The translations under genes were made by a program, and so were the position numbers. A stretch of DNA of 41,836 nt from Microbacteriaceae bacterium. GTDB taxonomy: Bacteria; Actinomycetota; Actinomycetes; Actinomycetales; Microbacteriaceae. Below the pieces are notes generated by a model, which saw only the letters and a program-made list of their open reading frames with translations, ran no database searches and was not told where the DNA came from. Positions within the stretch are counted from its first letter, which is position 1; every line of letters begins with the position of its first letter. This document shows, in pieces, positions 25,600-34,239 of the stretch. Where the stretch lies: NCBI GenBank assembly GCA_025352325.1, contig JANXTR010000011.1, positions 1 through 41,836 on the forward strand, in the 5' to 3' direction.

Positions 25600-27597
25600 A
25601 TGGCTGGCCTCATTCGCAGAAGTGACATCGACGAGGTCCGGTCGCGCATCAACCTCGCGGATGTCGTCGGCGACTACGTCACGCTGAAGAGCGCCGGCGT
25701 GGGCTCGCTCAAGGGGCTCTGCCCGTTCCACGAGGAGCGCAGCCCGAGCTTCCACGTGCGCCCGCAGGTCGGTTTCTACCACTGCTTCGGTTGCGGCGAG
25801 GGCGGCGACGTTTTCACCTTCCTGCAGCGGATGGATCACGTCACCTTCCAGGAGGCCGTCGAGCGGATGGCGGCCCGGCTGGGCTACGAACTCCACTACG
25901 AGGACGGCGCGCAGGCCACCGAGCACGGCAACCGGGCACGGCTCCTGGCGGCCAACGCGGCGGCGGAGAAGTTCTTCCAGGAGCGTCTCACCGGCACCGA
26001 AGCGCAGATCGGGCGCGACTTCCTGGGGGAGCGCGGCTTCGACGCCTCGGCGGCCGCCCGCTTCGGGGTCGGCTTCGCGCCGAAGTCGTTCGATGCGCTG
26101 CGCGGTCACCTACTCGCCCAGGGGTTCACCGAGGCCGAGCTGGTCACCGCCGGGCTGCTGAGCACCGGCGATCGCGGCAACGCCTATGACCGCTTCCGCG
26201 GCCGGCTGATCTGGCCGATTCGCGACATCACCGGGGCCACGGTCGGTTTCGGCGCGCGCAAGCTGTTGCCCGACGACCAGGACAAGGGCCCGAAGTACCT
26301 CAACACTCCCGACACGCCCGTCTATCACAAGAGCCAGGTGCTCTACGGGCTCGACCTTGCCCGCCGTGACATCGCGAAGGGCAAGCAGGTCGTCGTGGTC
26401 GAGGGCTACACGGATGTCATGGCTTGCCATCTCGCGGGGGTTACGACTGCGGTCGCCACCTGCGGCACCTCCTTTGGGGTGGACCACATCAAGATCATCC
26501 GCCGGGTGCTCGGTGACGTCGCCAACGTGGACTCGACAGGCACCGGCGAGGTCATCTTCACCTTCGACCCGGATGAGGCCGGCCAGAAGGCGGCGAGCCG
26601 CGCTTTCGCCGAGGAGCAGCGCTTCGCCGCGCAGACCTTCGTCGCGGTGGCTCCCGACAACCTGGACCCGTGCGACCTGCGCCGGGTGCGCGGCGACGAC
26701 GCGGTTCGCACGCTGATCGCGGCGCGGAAGCCGATGTTCGAGTTCATGATCCGACGACAGCTCGCCGGGCACGACCTCGAGACGGTTGAGGGCCGCGTGG
26801 CCGCGCTGCGGGCGTCCGCTCCGGTCGTCGCCGGCATCCGGGACCGCTCGATGAGCGTCGGCTACGTCCGCAGTCTGGCCGGCTGGCTGGGCCTCGAGCC
26901 GGACGAGGTCGGTCGCGCGGTCAACGGCGCACGCGCGGCCATCACCCGCACCCCCGCACGGGGTGAGGATTCGCGGCAGCCCACCGCGTCGGGCGACGCG
27001 AACCGCCGAGCGTCCGGCAGCGCCGGCGGCGACAACCGATCCGCGGACCGCGGCGCCGACCGATCCGCGGACCGCGGCGCCGACCGCGGCGCGACGATGG
27101 TCGACGTTCCACCCGCGCCCGCCGATATCCGGCTCACCGACCTGCCGGGCGACCCGGTCACGCGCGGCGAGAGCGAAGCGCTGATGGCGATGCTGCAGCA
27201 TCCGGAGGCCGTCGGACCGGAGCTGATGGCCCGGGCGATGCAGACCACCTTCAGCAACGCGACGCTGGCGGTCATCCGCGACGGGGTGGCGGCCGGCATC
27301 GAGCACGCGAACGCGCCGGGCTGGATCTCGTACGTCGCCGAGCAGGTCCCGGTGGCCTTCGCCACCCTCGTGACGCAACTCGCCGTCGCGCCCATCCCGC
27401 AGCGCGCCGACCAGCTCGACGCCTACTGCGAGGGGGTGGTCGCGGCGCTGGTCGACCGCGATATTCTGCGCCGGAAGGCCCAGGTGCTGGGGGCGATGCA
27501 ACGCGCGAAGGCGGACGGCGACACGGAGCGCTGGGAGCGCCTGAGCCGCGAGTCCGTGGCCCTCGAGATCGAGCGCAGGCAGATCCGCAAGGAGTAG
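25600..27597 (+). CDS. dnaG: DNA primase DnaG
   Basis: DnaG makes RNA primers for replication with the DnaB helicase. The 665-residue product has a CHC2 zinc finger (CPFHEERSPSFHVRPQ and FYHCFGCGEGGD; Cys41, His44, Cys62, Cys65). It is followed by the RNA-polymerase-like core (DRFRGRLIWPIRD, GFGARKL, PKYLNTPDTPVYHKS) and a TOPRIM metal site (VVVEGYTDVMA with Glu268, and TFDPDEAG with Asp323/Asp325). A low-complexity linker (about 450-500, with a DNA repeat) separates this from the C-terminal helicase-binding domain. An in-frame ORF extends upstream to 25327 but would overlap dgt and lacks the family N terminus. Confidence 0.97.
   Translation: MAGLIRRSDIDEVRSRINLADVVGDYVTLKSAGVGSLKGLCPFHEERSPSFHVRPQVGFYHCFGCGEGGDVFTFLQRMDHVTFQEAVERMAARLGYELHYEDGAQATEHGNRARLLAANAAAEKFFQERLTGTEAQIGRDFLGERGFDASAAARFGVGFAPKSFDALRGHLLAQGFTEAELVTAGLLSTGDRGNAYDRFRGRLIWPIRDITGATVGFGARKLLPDDQDKGPKYLNTPDTPVYHKSQVLYGLDLARRDIAKGKQVVVVEGYTDVMACHLAGVTTAVATCGTSFGVDHIKIIRRVLGDVANVDSTGTGEVIFTFDPDEAGQKAASRAFAEEQRFAAQTFVAVAPDNLDPCDLRRVRGDDAVRTLIAARKPMFEFMIRRQLAGHDLETVEGRVAALRASAPVVAGIRDRSMSVGYVRSLAGWLGLEPDEVGRAVNGARAAITRTPARGEDSRQPTASGDANRRASGSAGGDNRSADRGADRSADRGADRGATMVDVPPAPADIRLTDLPGDPVTRGESEALMAMLQHPEAVGPELMARAMQTTFSNATLAVIRDGVAAGIEHANAPGWISYVAEQVPVAFATLVTQLAVAPIPQRADQLDAYCEGVVAALVDRDILRRKAQVLGAMQRAKADGDTERWERLSRESVALEIERRQIRKE
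27034..27093 (+). repeat. 24-bp tandem repeat in the dnaG linker
   Basis: Two nearly identical 24-bp units (27034-27057 and 27058-27081, differing at the first base) and a 12-bp partial unit encode an RSADRGAD-like repeat in the linker before the C-terminal domain. Likely length-variable and without effect on the folded domains. Confidence 0.85.
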
Positions 27598-27603
27598 CAC
27601 CGA

Positions 27604-27619
27604 GCGGCGCGGTCGCCGC
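27604..27619 (+). terminator. Hairpin just after dnaG
   Basis: GCGGCG (27604-27609) and CGCCGC (27614-27619) form a 6-bp stem with a 4-nt loop, 7 nt after the dnaG stop. It has no U-run, so it could be a weak or Rho-assisted end. Confidence 0.35.
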
Positions 27620-27649
27620 CCTATTCGCATTCTGTCGCGAGAATCCGCT

Positions 27650-27676
27650 GTTCACGCACCGATCCCGCGCGTGAAC
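27650..27676. promoter_or_regulatory. Inverted repeat upstream of the peptide ABC operon
   Basis: GTTCACGC (27650-27657) and GCGTGAAC (27669-27676) are a perfect 8-bp inverted repeat with an 11-nt spacer, 154 bases before the binding-protein start. It may be an operator or the dnaG terminator. Confidence 0.4.
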
Positions 27677-27725
27677 ATTTCAATGGCGCAAACATCCGTC
27701 ACTCGAGGCATGCTCGGCTGGAACG

Positions 27726-27747
27726 GTCCTAAGGGCTGTGTTAGGAC
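27726..27747. promoter_or_regulatory. Second inverted repeat upstream of the peptide ABC operon
   Basis: GTCCTAA (27726-27732) and TTAGGAC (27741-27747) form a perfect 7-bp stem with an 8-nt loop followed by TGTTTGTG. It is AT-rich for this genome, which makes an operator or a plus-strand terminator both possible. Confidence 0.4.
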
Positions 27748-27829
27748 TGTTTGTGAACGGGTGGGCGCTTTCGTCTGCCCTCTGCATCGATCACAGCATC
27801 CGGTGCGTCATGACAGGAAGAGGTAGCGG

Positions 27830-29449
27830 ATGATATCCGTGTCCAGTAAGGGATGGCGCATCGCCATCGTGGCCGGCACCGTGGCGGCAGCACTCGTGCT
27901 CGCCAGCTGCGCGAGCGGCGGGGGCAGCAGCGGCGGATCGAGCAGCATCGTCGTCGGCACCACAGACAAGGTCACGTACCTCGACCCGGCGGGCTCCTTC
28001 GACAACGGGTCTCTGACGGTCCAGACCCAGGTCTTCGCCACGCTGATGAACTCGAAGCCGGGCACCGCCGACGTGCAGCCCGACCTCGCCTCGAAGGCCG
28101 AGTTCACGAGCCCCACCGACTACACGGTGACCCTGAAGAAGGGGCTGAAGTTTGCCAACGGCCACAAGCTGACCGCGTCGGACGTCAAGTTCAGCTTCGA
28201 CCGCCAGCGTAAGATCAACGATCCCAACGGCCCGTCGTACCTGCTCGCGAACCTCGACAGCACCGACGCGACCAACGACACGACGGTCGTCTTCCACCTG
28301 AAGAACGCCAACGACCAGGTCTTCCCGCAGGTGCTCAGCACCAGCGCAGGCTCGATCGTCGACGAGCAGGTCTTCTCGGCCGACAAGGTCACCCCCGACA
28401 AGGAGATCGTGAAGGGGGAGGCGTTCGACGGTCAGTACAAGATCGACAGCTACGACTTCAACAACCTGGTCACCTTCGCGGCGAACCCGAACTACAACGG
28501 GCTCCTCGGCACGGCGAAGACCTCCTCGGTGACGCAGAAGTACTACACCGACGCGTCCAACCTGAAGCTCGACGTCCAGCAGGGCAACATCGACGTCGCG
28601 TACCGCAGCCTGTCGGCCACCGACCTCGACTCGCTCCGCAGTGACAAGAAGGTCAAGGTCGTCGACGGTCCCGGTGGCGAGATGCGCTACATCGTGTTCA
28701 ACTTCAACACGATGCCGTTCGGCGCGACGACCTCCGACGCGGATGCCGCCAAGGCCCTCGCTGTGCGGGTCGCGGCAGCGGATCTGATCGACCGCAGCGA
28801 GATCGCCTCGCAGGTGTACAAGAACACATACACGCCGCTGTACTCCTTCGTCCCGGACGGTCTGACCGGCGCCACCACGGTGCTCAAAGACCTGTACGGG
28901 GACGGCAAGGGCGGCCCAGACGCCGGCAAGGCCAAGAAGGTACTCGCCGACGCGGGCGTCTCGACGCCGGTCGTGTTCAAACTGCAGTACAACACCGATC
29001 ACTACGGCGAGTCATCGACCGATGAGTACGCGCTCGTGAAGAGCCAGCTCGAGGCCACCGGTCTGTTCACGGTCAACCTGCAGTCCACCGAGTACACCCA
29101 GTATTCGAAGGACCGCTCGGCCGACGTGTACCCCGAGTACCAGCTCGGCTGGTTCCCGGACTACTCGGACGCGGATGACTACCTGACGCCGTTCTACGGT
29201 GCCGACAGCTTCCTCGTCAACCATTACAGCAACGCCGCGGTGATCGCGAAGATCCAGAAGCAGGCGACCGAGAAGGATGCGGGCGCCCGCAAGTCGGAGA
29301 TCGAGGACATCCAGGCCAAGGTCGGCGCCGATCTGCCGATCCTACCGCTGCTGCAGGGCAAGCAGGTCGCGGTGACCGGGACGGACATCTCGGGCACCAC
29401 GCTCGACGGTGCGTTCAAGTTCCGCTTCGGCACCCTCACCAAAGGCTGA
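27830..29449 (+). CDS. Peptide ABC transporter substrate-binding lipoprotein (SBP family 5)
   Basis: This is the extracellular binding protein of a dipeptide/oligopeptide-type importer, 539 residues. A lipoprotein signal peptide is clear: WRIAIVAGTVAAALVLASC, with lipobox LASC and lipidated Cys27, then a flexible GGGSSGGSSS linker. The mature part carries the SBP_bac_5 pattern VGTTDKVTYLDPAGSFDNGS, YTVTLKKGLKFANGHKLTASDVKFSFDR and EIVKGEAFDGQYKIDSYD. ATG 27830 has a good Shine-Dalgarno (AGGAAGAGG) 6-8 nt upstream. It heads an operon with two permeases and ATPases. Ligand unknown; peptides are most likely. A strong hairpin follows the gene. Confidence 0.93.
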   Translation: MISVSSKGWRIAIVAGTVAAALVLASCASGGGSSGGSSSIVVGTTDKVTYLDPAGSFDNGSLTVQTQVFATLMNSKPGTADVQPDLASKAEFTSPTDYTVTLKKGLKFANGHKLTASDVKFSFDRQRKINDPNGPSYLLANLDSTDATNDTTVVFHLKNANDQVFPQVLSTSAGSIVDEQVFSADKVTPDKEIVKGEAFDGQYKIDSYDFNNLVTFAANPNYNGLLGTAKTSSVTQKYYTDASNLKLDVQQGNIDVAYRSLSATDLDSLRSDKKVKVVDGPGGEMRYIVFNFNTMPFGATTSDADAAKALAVRVAAADLIDRSEIASQVYKNTYTPLYSFVPDGLTGATTVLKDLYGDGKGGPDAGKAKKVLADAGVSTPVVFKLQYNTDHYGESSTDEYALVKSQLEATGLFTVNLQSTEYTQYSKDRSADVYPEYQLGWFPDYSDADDYLTPFYGADSFLVNHYSNAAVIAKIQKQATEKDAGARKSEIEDIQAKVGADLPILPLLQGKQVAVTGTDISGTTLDGAFKFRFGTLTKG

Positions 29450-29471
29450 TCCCGCACTGAAGTAACGTGAA

Positions 29472-29501
29472 CGGGGTGGTCGGCCACGGTCGGCCACCCC
29501 G
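29472..29501 (+). other. Strong intercistronic hairpin between binding protein and permease genes
   Basis: GGGGTGGTCGGCC (29473-29485) pairs along its whole length with GGTCGGCCACCCC (29488-29500), allowing two G-U pairs, and a further C-G pair extends it. No U-run follows. Such hairpins after a binding-protein gene usually stabilise that part of the mRNA, or stop some polymerases, so that more binding protein than membrane protein is made. Confidence 0.65.
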
Positions 29502-29551
29502 CTCCGTCCCCCACGGGTCTCGCACCCGGACATCTTCACCGCAAGGACCCC

Positions 29552-30640
29552 ATGACTACCGTCGCTCCCGCCCCGGTCGCTCCCGCGCCGGCCGGACGCG
29601 CGAGACGCGATCGTGGCGGCAGCACGCTGTGGCGCTACCTGCTCATCCGGTTCCTGCTGATCTTCCCGACCGTCTTCATCCTGGTGACGATGGTCTTCGT
29701 CCTGATGCGCATCACGGGCGACCCGATCACGATCGCGCTAGGCGGCAAGCTGCCCCCCGACCAGCTGGCGGAGCGCATCCACCAGGCCGGCTACGACCGT
29801 CCGATCCTGGTGCAGTACTTCGAGTACCTCGGCCACATCTTCACCGGCAACTTCGGCACCTCGATCACCGACGGTCAACCGATCTCGCAGATCCTGGTCA
29901 CGCACGGCGGCGCGACCCTCGAACTCACCCTCTACGCCTTGCTGGTCGCCTTCGTCATCGGCATCCCGCTCGGGCAGGTGGCCGCATATTTCCGGGATCG
30001 GTGGCCGGATGCCGTGCTCCGCATCTTCGCGATCCTCGCCTATGCGACGCCGGTCTTCTTCGCCGGTCTGCTGCTCAAGCTGGTCTTCGCGGTCTGGCTC
30101 GACGTGCTGCCGGTCGCCGGACGCGCGTCGACCCGCACCGAGATCCTGTTCTCGACCATGCCCAACCGCACCGGCATCTACCTGATCGACGCGATCCGCA
30201 CCGGCGACCCGCAGATCATCGGCGATGTGCTGAGCCACGCCGTGCTGCCCGGGGTCGCGCTCGGACTGCTCACCGCCGGCATCTTCCTGCGCCTGGTGCG
30301 CACGAACGTCATCGGTACGCTGTCGCGCGACTACGTCGATGCCGCCCGCTCCCGCGGCGTCAGCGAGATTCGCCTGGTGCGCAAGCACGCGTGGAAGCCG
30401 GCGCTCATCCCGATCATCACCGTCATCGGTCTGCAGATCGCCGTGCTGCTCGGCGGCGCAGTGCTGACCGAGACGACCTTCGAGTGGAAAGGTCTCGGCT
30501 TCGAGTTGGCCTACTACCTCTCGAAGCGCGACTTCGTGGCGGTGCAGGGCATCGTCGCCCTGCTCGCCGTGATCGTCGCGCTCACCAACTTCATCGTCGA
30601 CATCATCGCGGCCCTCATCGATCCCCGGGTGAGGTACTGA
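29552..30640 (+). CDS. Peptide ABC transporter permease (DppB/OppB type)
   Basis: The product has 362 residues. After an Ala/Pro-rich cytosolic start come a transmembrane segment (LLIRFLLIFPTVFILVTMVFVLMRI) and the extracytoplasmic loop ITGDPITIALGGKLPPDQLA. Five more membrane segments form the BPD_transp_1 domain. The EAA-type motif for ATPase contact reads YVDAARSRGVSEIRLVRKHAWKPAL. It ends DIIAALIDPRVRY, as DppB proteins do. The ATG at 29552 is 102 bases after the binding-protein stop; the next permease starts on the last base of its stop codon. Confidence 0.93.
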   Translation: MTTVAPAPVAPAPAGRARRDRGGSTLWRYLLIRFLLIFPTVFILVTMVFVLMRITGDPITIALGGKLPPDQLAERIHQAGYDRPILVQYFEYLGHIFTGNFGTSITDGQPISQILVTHGGATLELTLYALLVAFVIGIPLGQVAAYFRDRWPDAVLRIFAILAYATPVFFAGLLLKLVFAVWLDVLPVAGRASTRTEILFSTMPNRTGIYLIDAIRTGDPQIIGDVLSHAVLPGVALGLLTAGIFLRLVRTNVIGTLSRDYVDAARSRGVSEIRLVRKHAWKPALIPIITVIGLQIAVLLGGAVLTETTFEWKGLGFELAYYLSKRDFVAVQGIVALLAVIVALTNFIVDIIAALIDPRVRY

Positions 30641-31632
30641 TGCGCGGGCTCAGTAGGCTGTGGAACCGGCTGCCGGTCGTCCACCAGTTCAAGCAGTCGA
30701 TCGGGCTGCAGCGCGGCATGCTCGTCGCCGGCCTCTCGATTACGGGCTTCTTTCTGATCATCGCGGCGCTGGCTCCGGTGATCTCGCCGTACCGCTTCAA
30801 CCAGTTGCGCGACGCGAACGGCCTGTTCGGCGCGCAGAAGCCGCCGAGCGGGGCGCACCTGCTCGGCACCACCGCGGGCGGCTACGACGTACTGTCGCGA
30901 GTGATCTGGGGCACGCAGACTGCGTTCCTGGTGATCATCGTGGCGGTCCTTCTGTCGTTCTTCGCGGGCGTGTTCCTCGGCCTCCTGTCCGGCTATCTGG
31001 GCGGCTGGCTCGACCGAGTCCTGGTCGTGATCGCCGATGCCGTTTACGCGTTCCCGAGCCTGCTGCTGGCCATCGTGGCCGCGATCGTGATCAGCGGCGG
31101 GCAGTCCGGGCTCTGGTCGGGCATCCTGGCGGCCGCGATCTCGATCACCGTCGTGTTCATTCCGCAGTACTTCCGGGTGATCCGCGCCGAGACGATCCGC
31201 ATCAAGTCGGAGGCGTTCGTCGAGTCGGCCAAGGTAATCGGCGCGAGCACGCCGCGCATCATGTTCCGGCACGTGCTGCGCAACTCGACCCGCACCCTGC
31301 CGCTGATTCTGACGCTCAACAGCTCAGAGGCGATCCTGACCCTTGCGGGTCTTGGCTTCCTCGGCTTTGGCATCGAGCCCACGGCCGCCGCCGAGTGGGG
31401 CTACGACCTGAACAAGGCCGTGTCGGATGTCACGAGCGGCATCTGGTGGACGTCCGTCTTCCCGGGCGTCGCCATCGTGCTCGTCGTGCTCGGCGTCACG
31501 CTCGTGGGCGAGAGCCTGAACGACCTGGCGGACCCGCGGCTGCGCACGCGGCGCCGGGCTGCTGCCCAGACGCCAGCCGATGCGATGGCCGCGAGCCAGC
31601 CCGTCTCGCAGGCGGCGGAGGACGTGCTGTGA
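30640..31632 (+). CDS. Peptide ABC transporter permease (DppC/OppC type)
   Basis: The product has 330 residues with an N-terminal OppC_N segment (GMLVAGLSITGFFLIIAALAPVISPYRFN), the conserved HLLGTTAGGYDVLSRVIWGTQTAFL, five further membrane segments and the EAA loop FVESAKVIGASTPRIMFRHVLRN. It pairs with the preceding DppB-like permease to form the channel. The start ATG shares its A with the upstream stop (TGATG), and its own stop overlaps the ATPase start (GTGA). Both point to tight coupling. Confidence 0.93.
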   Translation: MRGLSRLWNRLPVVHQFKQSIGLQRGMLVAGLSITGFFLIIAALAPVISPYRFNQLRDANGLFGAQKPPSGAHLLGTTAGGYDVLSRVIWGTQTAFLVIIVAVLLSFFAGVFLGLLSGYLGGWLDRVLVVIADAVYAFPSLLLAIVAAIVISGGQSGLWSGILAAAISITVVFIPQYFRVIRAETIRIKSEAFVESAKVIGASTPRIMFRHVLRNSTRTLPLILTLNSSEAILTLAGLGFLGFGIEPTAAAEWGYDLNKAVSDVTSGIWWTSVFPGVAIVLVVLGVTLVGESLNDLADPRLRTRRRAAAQTPADAMAASQPVSQAAEDVL

Positions 31633-33389
31633 CCCCTCCGACTGATCCGGCCCGGCTCTCCCACGATCGCGACCGTCCCGTGCGCCACGCCGCGGACGGC
31701 GACCTCGCGGTGCGCATCCAGAACCTCGACGTCACTTTCGCGACTGACGGCGGCGACGTCGCCGCGGTGCGCGGCGTCAGCCTCGACGTGCGCGCCGGCG
31801 AGGTGCTCGCGATCGTGGGGGAGTCGGGCAGCGGCAAGACGGTGACGGCCCGCACCATCTTGGGTCTGCTGCCCGAGACCGCCCGCGTCGACGGCGTGGT
31901 TCTGCTGGGCAGCGGCGCCGACGCCGCGGACATCGTCACGATCGATGAGGCCCGACTGCGCGAGCTGCGCGGCAGCGAGGTCGCGATGATCTTCCAGGAG
32001 CCGTCGTCGGCCCTGAACCCGGTCTACACGGTCGGGTGGCAGCTGGCCGAGGGGCTCCGCGCGCACGGCAAGTACACGAAGCGCGCCGCCCGTGCGCGCG
32101 CCATCGAGATGCTCGCCCGGGTCGGCATCCCGAACGCCTCGCGCCGCGTCGACGACTACCCGCACCAGTTCTCGGGGGGCCAGAAGCAGCGCATCGTCAT
32201 CGCGATGGCGCTCGCCCTCGCGCCCTCGGTGATCGTCGCCGACGAGCCGACCACCGCGCTCGACGTGACTGTGCAGGCCGAGATCCTGGATCTGCTGCGC
32301 CAGTTGCGCGACGAGACCGGCACCGCGATCGTGCTCATCACCCACAACATGGGCGTCGTCGCCGATCTGTCGGATCGCGTCGCCGTGATGCTCAACGGGC
32401 AGATCGTCGAGACCGCCGCGTCCCGCGAGCTGTTCGCGGCTCCGCAGCACGAGTACACGAAGCGTCTCCTGGCGGCCGTTCCCCGCCTGGAGATCATCGA
32501 CAGACCGCTGATCGCCGCCTCGGACGTGCCCGCGATCGTCGAGGCGACAGGGCTCGTCATCGAGTACCCGGGCCGATTCGGGCGCTCGGGCTTCCGCGCC
32601 GTGAAGGGCATCGACTTCTCGATCTCCCCGGGTGAGGTGCTCGGCCTGGTTGGCGAGAGTGGATCTGGCAAGACCACCATCGGGCGTGCGATCGCCGGCC
32701 TCACCAAGGTCTCGGAGGGCTCGCTCCGTGTGCTCGGCACCGAGATGCGCGGCGTGCGCGAACGCTCCTTCCGGCCGCTGCGGCGCGAGCTGGGCTTCGT
32801 GTTCCAGGATCCGGGCACCAGCTTCAATCCGCTGCTCACGATCGCGAACTGCGTCGCCGAGCCGCTGGTCGTGCACGGTGTCGCTGAGAACCCGGCGGCG
32901 GCTCGCCCGCGCGTGGACGAACTGCTCGAGGCGGTGCAGCTGCCCAAGGCCTTCGGGGATCGCTACCCGCACGAGCTCAGCGGCGGCCAGCGGCAGCGCG
33001 CCTCGCTCGCCCGCGCCCTCGCACTGAACCCGACGCTCCTGATCGCCGACGAGCCGACCAGCGCGCTGGACGTCTCGGTGCAGGCCCGTGTGCTCGAGTT
33101 GTTCGCCGAGTTGCAGGGCGAGTTCGGCTTCGCGACGCTGTTCATCACGCACGACCTCGCGGTCGTCGACCAGCTCGCGCACCGCGTCGTCGTGCTGCAC
33201 CAGGGCGAGATCGCCGAGGAGGGCCCGACGGCGCAGGTGCTTGGCAACCCGCAGGACCCGTACACGAGACGCCTGCTCGCCTCCTTGCCGGTGCCCGATC
33301 CGGTTGAGCAGGCACGGCGCCGCTCCGAGAGGCTGGCGGCCGTCGCCGCCGGCGCAGACAGCAGTTCGACCACAGCGGAGAGCACCTGA
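31629..33389 (+). CDS. Fused double ATPase of the peptide ABC importer (DppD-DppF type)
   Basis: The product has 586 residues with two complete ABC ATPase domains. Domain 1 (about 27-285) has Walker A GESGSGKT (Lys70), signature FSGGQKQR (181-188), Walker B VIVADEP (Glu206) and the oligopeptide C-terminal motif HEYTKRLLAAVPRL. Domain 2 (about 303-560) has Walker A GESGSGKT (Lys348), signature LSGGQRQR (450-457), Walker B LLIADEP (Glu475) and DPYTRRLLASLPVPDP. Both sites look active, so this protein alone could energise the importer. It starts with GTG overlapping the DppC stop. The last 30 residues are a low-complexity tail. Confidence 0.94.
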   Translation: MTPPTDPARLSHDRDRPVRHAADGDLAVRIQNLDVTFATDGGDVAAVRGVSLDVRAGEVLAIVGESGSGKTVTARTILGLLPETARVDGVVLLGSGADAADIVTIDEARLRELRGSEVAMIFQEPSSALNPVYTVGWQLAEGLRAHGKYTKRAARARAIEMLARVGIPNASRRVDDYPHQFSGGQKQRIVIAMALALAPSVIVADEPTTALDVTVQAEILDLLRQLRDETGTAIVLITHNMGVVADLSDRVAVMLNGQIVETAASRELFAAPQHEYTKRLLAAVPRLEIIDRPLIAASDVPAIVEATGLVIEYPGRFGRSGFRAVKGIDFSISPGEVLGLVGESGSGKTTIGRAIAGLTKVSEGSLRVLGTEMRGVRERSFRPLRRELGFVFQDPGTSFNPLLTIANCVAEPLVVHGVAENPAAARPRVDELLEAVQLPKAFGDRYPHELSGGQRQRASLARALALNPTLLIADEPTSALDVSVQARVLELFAELQGEFGFATLFITHDLAVVDQLAHRVVVLHQGEIAEEGPTAQVLGNPQDPYTRRLLASLPVPDPVEQARRRSERLAAVAAGADSSSTTAEST

Positions 33390-34189
33390 TGACGAAGAAC
33401 ACCGAGCTCTCCGACGGCATCGCGGTGCGTGCGGCCGACCTGTCGCTCGCGTATCGCGACGGGGTCGCGGCCGTCAGCGGCGTAACGTTCGAGATCCCGG
33501 TGGGCGGCATCCTCGGCGTCGTCGGCGAGGCGGGCTCCGGCAAGAGCACCCTGGCGCGCGCGGTCGCTGCGCAGCAGCTCCCCGGGGAACGCGATGTCCC
33601 GCACATCACGGGCGGCACCCTTGACGTGCTCGGCGAGAAGCTGCGCAGCACCACCTCGCGCCGCCTCGATCGCCTCTCGCTCAAGGTGGGCTACCTGCCG
33701 CAGGATGGCGGCTCTACCCTCGAGCCGCATCTGACGGTCGGCGAGAACGTGGCTGAGCCGATTTACCAGCGTGATCGCCGCTTCGACCGACTGGATGCCG
33801 GCGCGGCCGTGGCCACGCTGATCGACGCGGTCCGCCTCCCGCTCGCGGTGATGAACAAGTACCCGCACGAGCTCAGCCGCGGCCAGCGCCAGCGCATCGC
33901 GCTGGCGCGCGCGCTCATCCTGGAGCCGACCCTCCTGGTCGCCGACGACCCGACCATGGGCGTCGACGTGCTGGTGCGCGGCCGCATCCTGACGGTCATC
34001 GCCGACCTGCAGCGCGAACGCGCCTTCTCGGCGCTCGTCATCGGGCACGACCTGCGTGAGCTCCGCACCATGACCGAGCAGATCGCTGTGATGCACGCCG
34101 GGCTGCTGGTGGGCTACGGCCAGGTGGACGAGGTGCTGCGGCACCCGCTGCATCCCTACGTCGACCGCCTCGCCGCGCTGCACGCGTGA
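33389..34189 (+). CDS. Third ABC ATPase of the peptide importer operon, with altered Walker B
   Basis: The 266-residue single ABC domain has Walker A GEAGSGKS (Lys52), Q-loop region YLPQDGG, signature LSRGQRQR (162-169) and the H-switch IGHD (His220). In Walker B, LLVADDPTMGVDV, Asp187 stands where the catalytic Glu should be, and the signature has Arg instead of the first Gly. These changes usually lower ATP hydrolysis. It shares the A of its ATG with the preceding stop (TGATG) and ends the operon. An extra subunit beyond a double ATPase is not needed by known Dpp/Opp importers. It might replace one half, regulate the complex or serve a second transporter. Confidence 0.85.
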   Translation: MTKNTELSDGIAVRAADLSLAYRDGVAAVSGVTFEIPVGGILGVVGEAGSGKSTLARAVAAQQLPGERDVPHITGGTLDVLGEKLRSTTSRRLDRLSLKVGYLPQDGGSTLEPHLTVGENVAEPIYQRDRRFDRLDAGAAVATLIDAVRLPLAVMNKYPHELSRGQRQRIALARALILEPTLLVADDPTMGVDVLVRGRILTVIADLQRERAFSALVIGHDLRELRTMTEQIAVMHAGLLVGYGQVDEVLRHPLHPYVDRLAALHA

Positions 34190-34213
34190 GTCGGAGCCCC
34201 GCCGATCTTTTGC

Positions 34214-34219
34214 TAGGCT
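34214..34219 (+). promoter_or_regulatory. Extended -10 promoter of tRNA-Asn
   Basis: TGC followed by TAGGCT (34211-34219) suggests transcription starts near 34226, 14 nt before the tRNA. The hexamer lies in the loop of an inverted repeat AGCCCCGC (34195-34202) / GCGGGGCT (34221-34228). Confidence 0.45.
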
Positions 34220-34239
34220 TGCGGGGCTGTTCGCAGTGA

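Noticed and set aside
27034-27093. CRISPR array or iteron origin near dnaG
   Set aside because: Only two and a half 24-bp units, contiguous, in frame within the dnaG linker.
34195-34228. Terminator for the peptide importer operon (AGCCCCGC/GCGGGGCT)
   Set aside because: The 18-nt loop contains the tRNA promoter hexamer and there is no U-run; more likely chance or promoter-linked, so not listed as a terminator.
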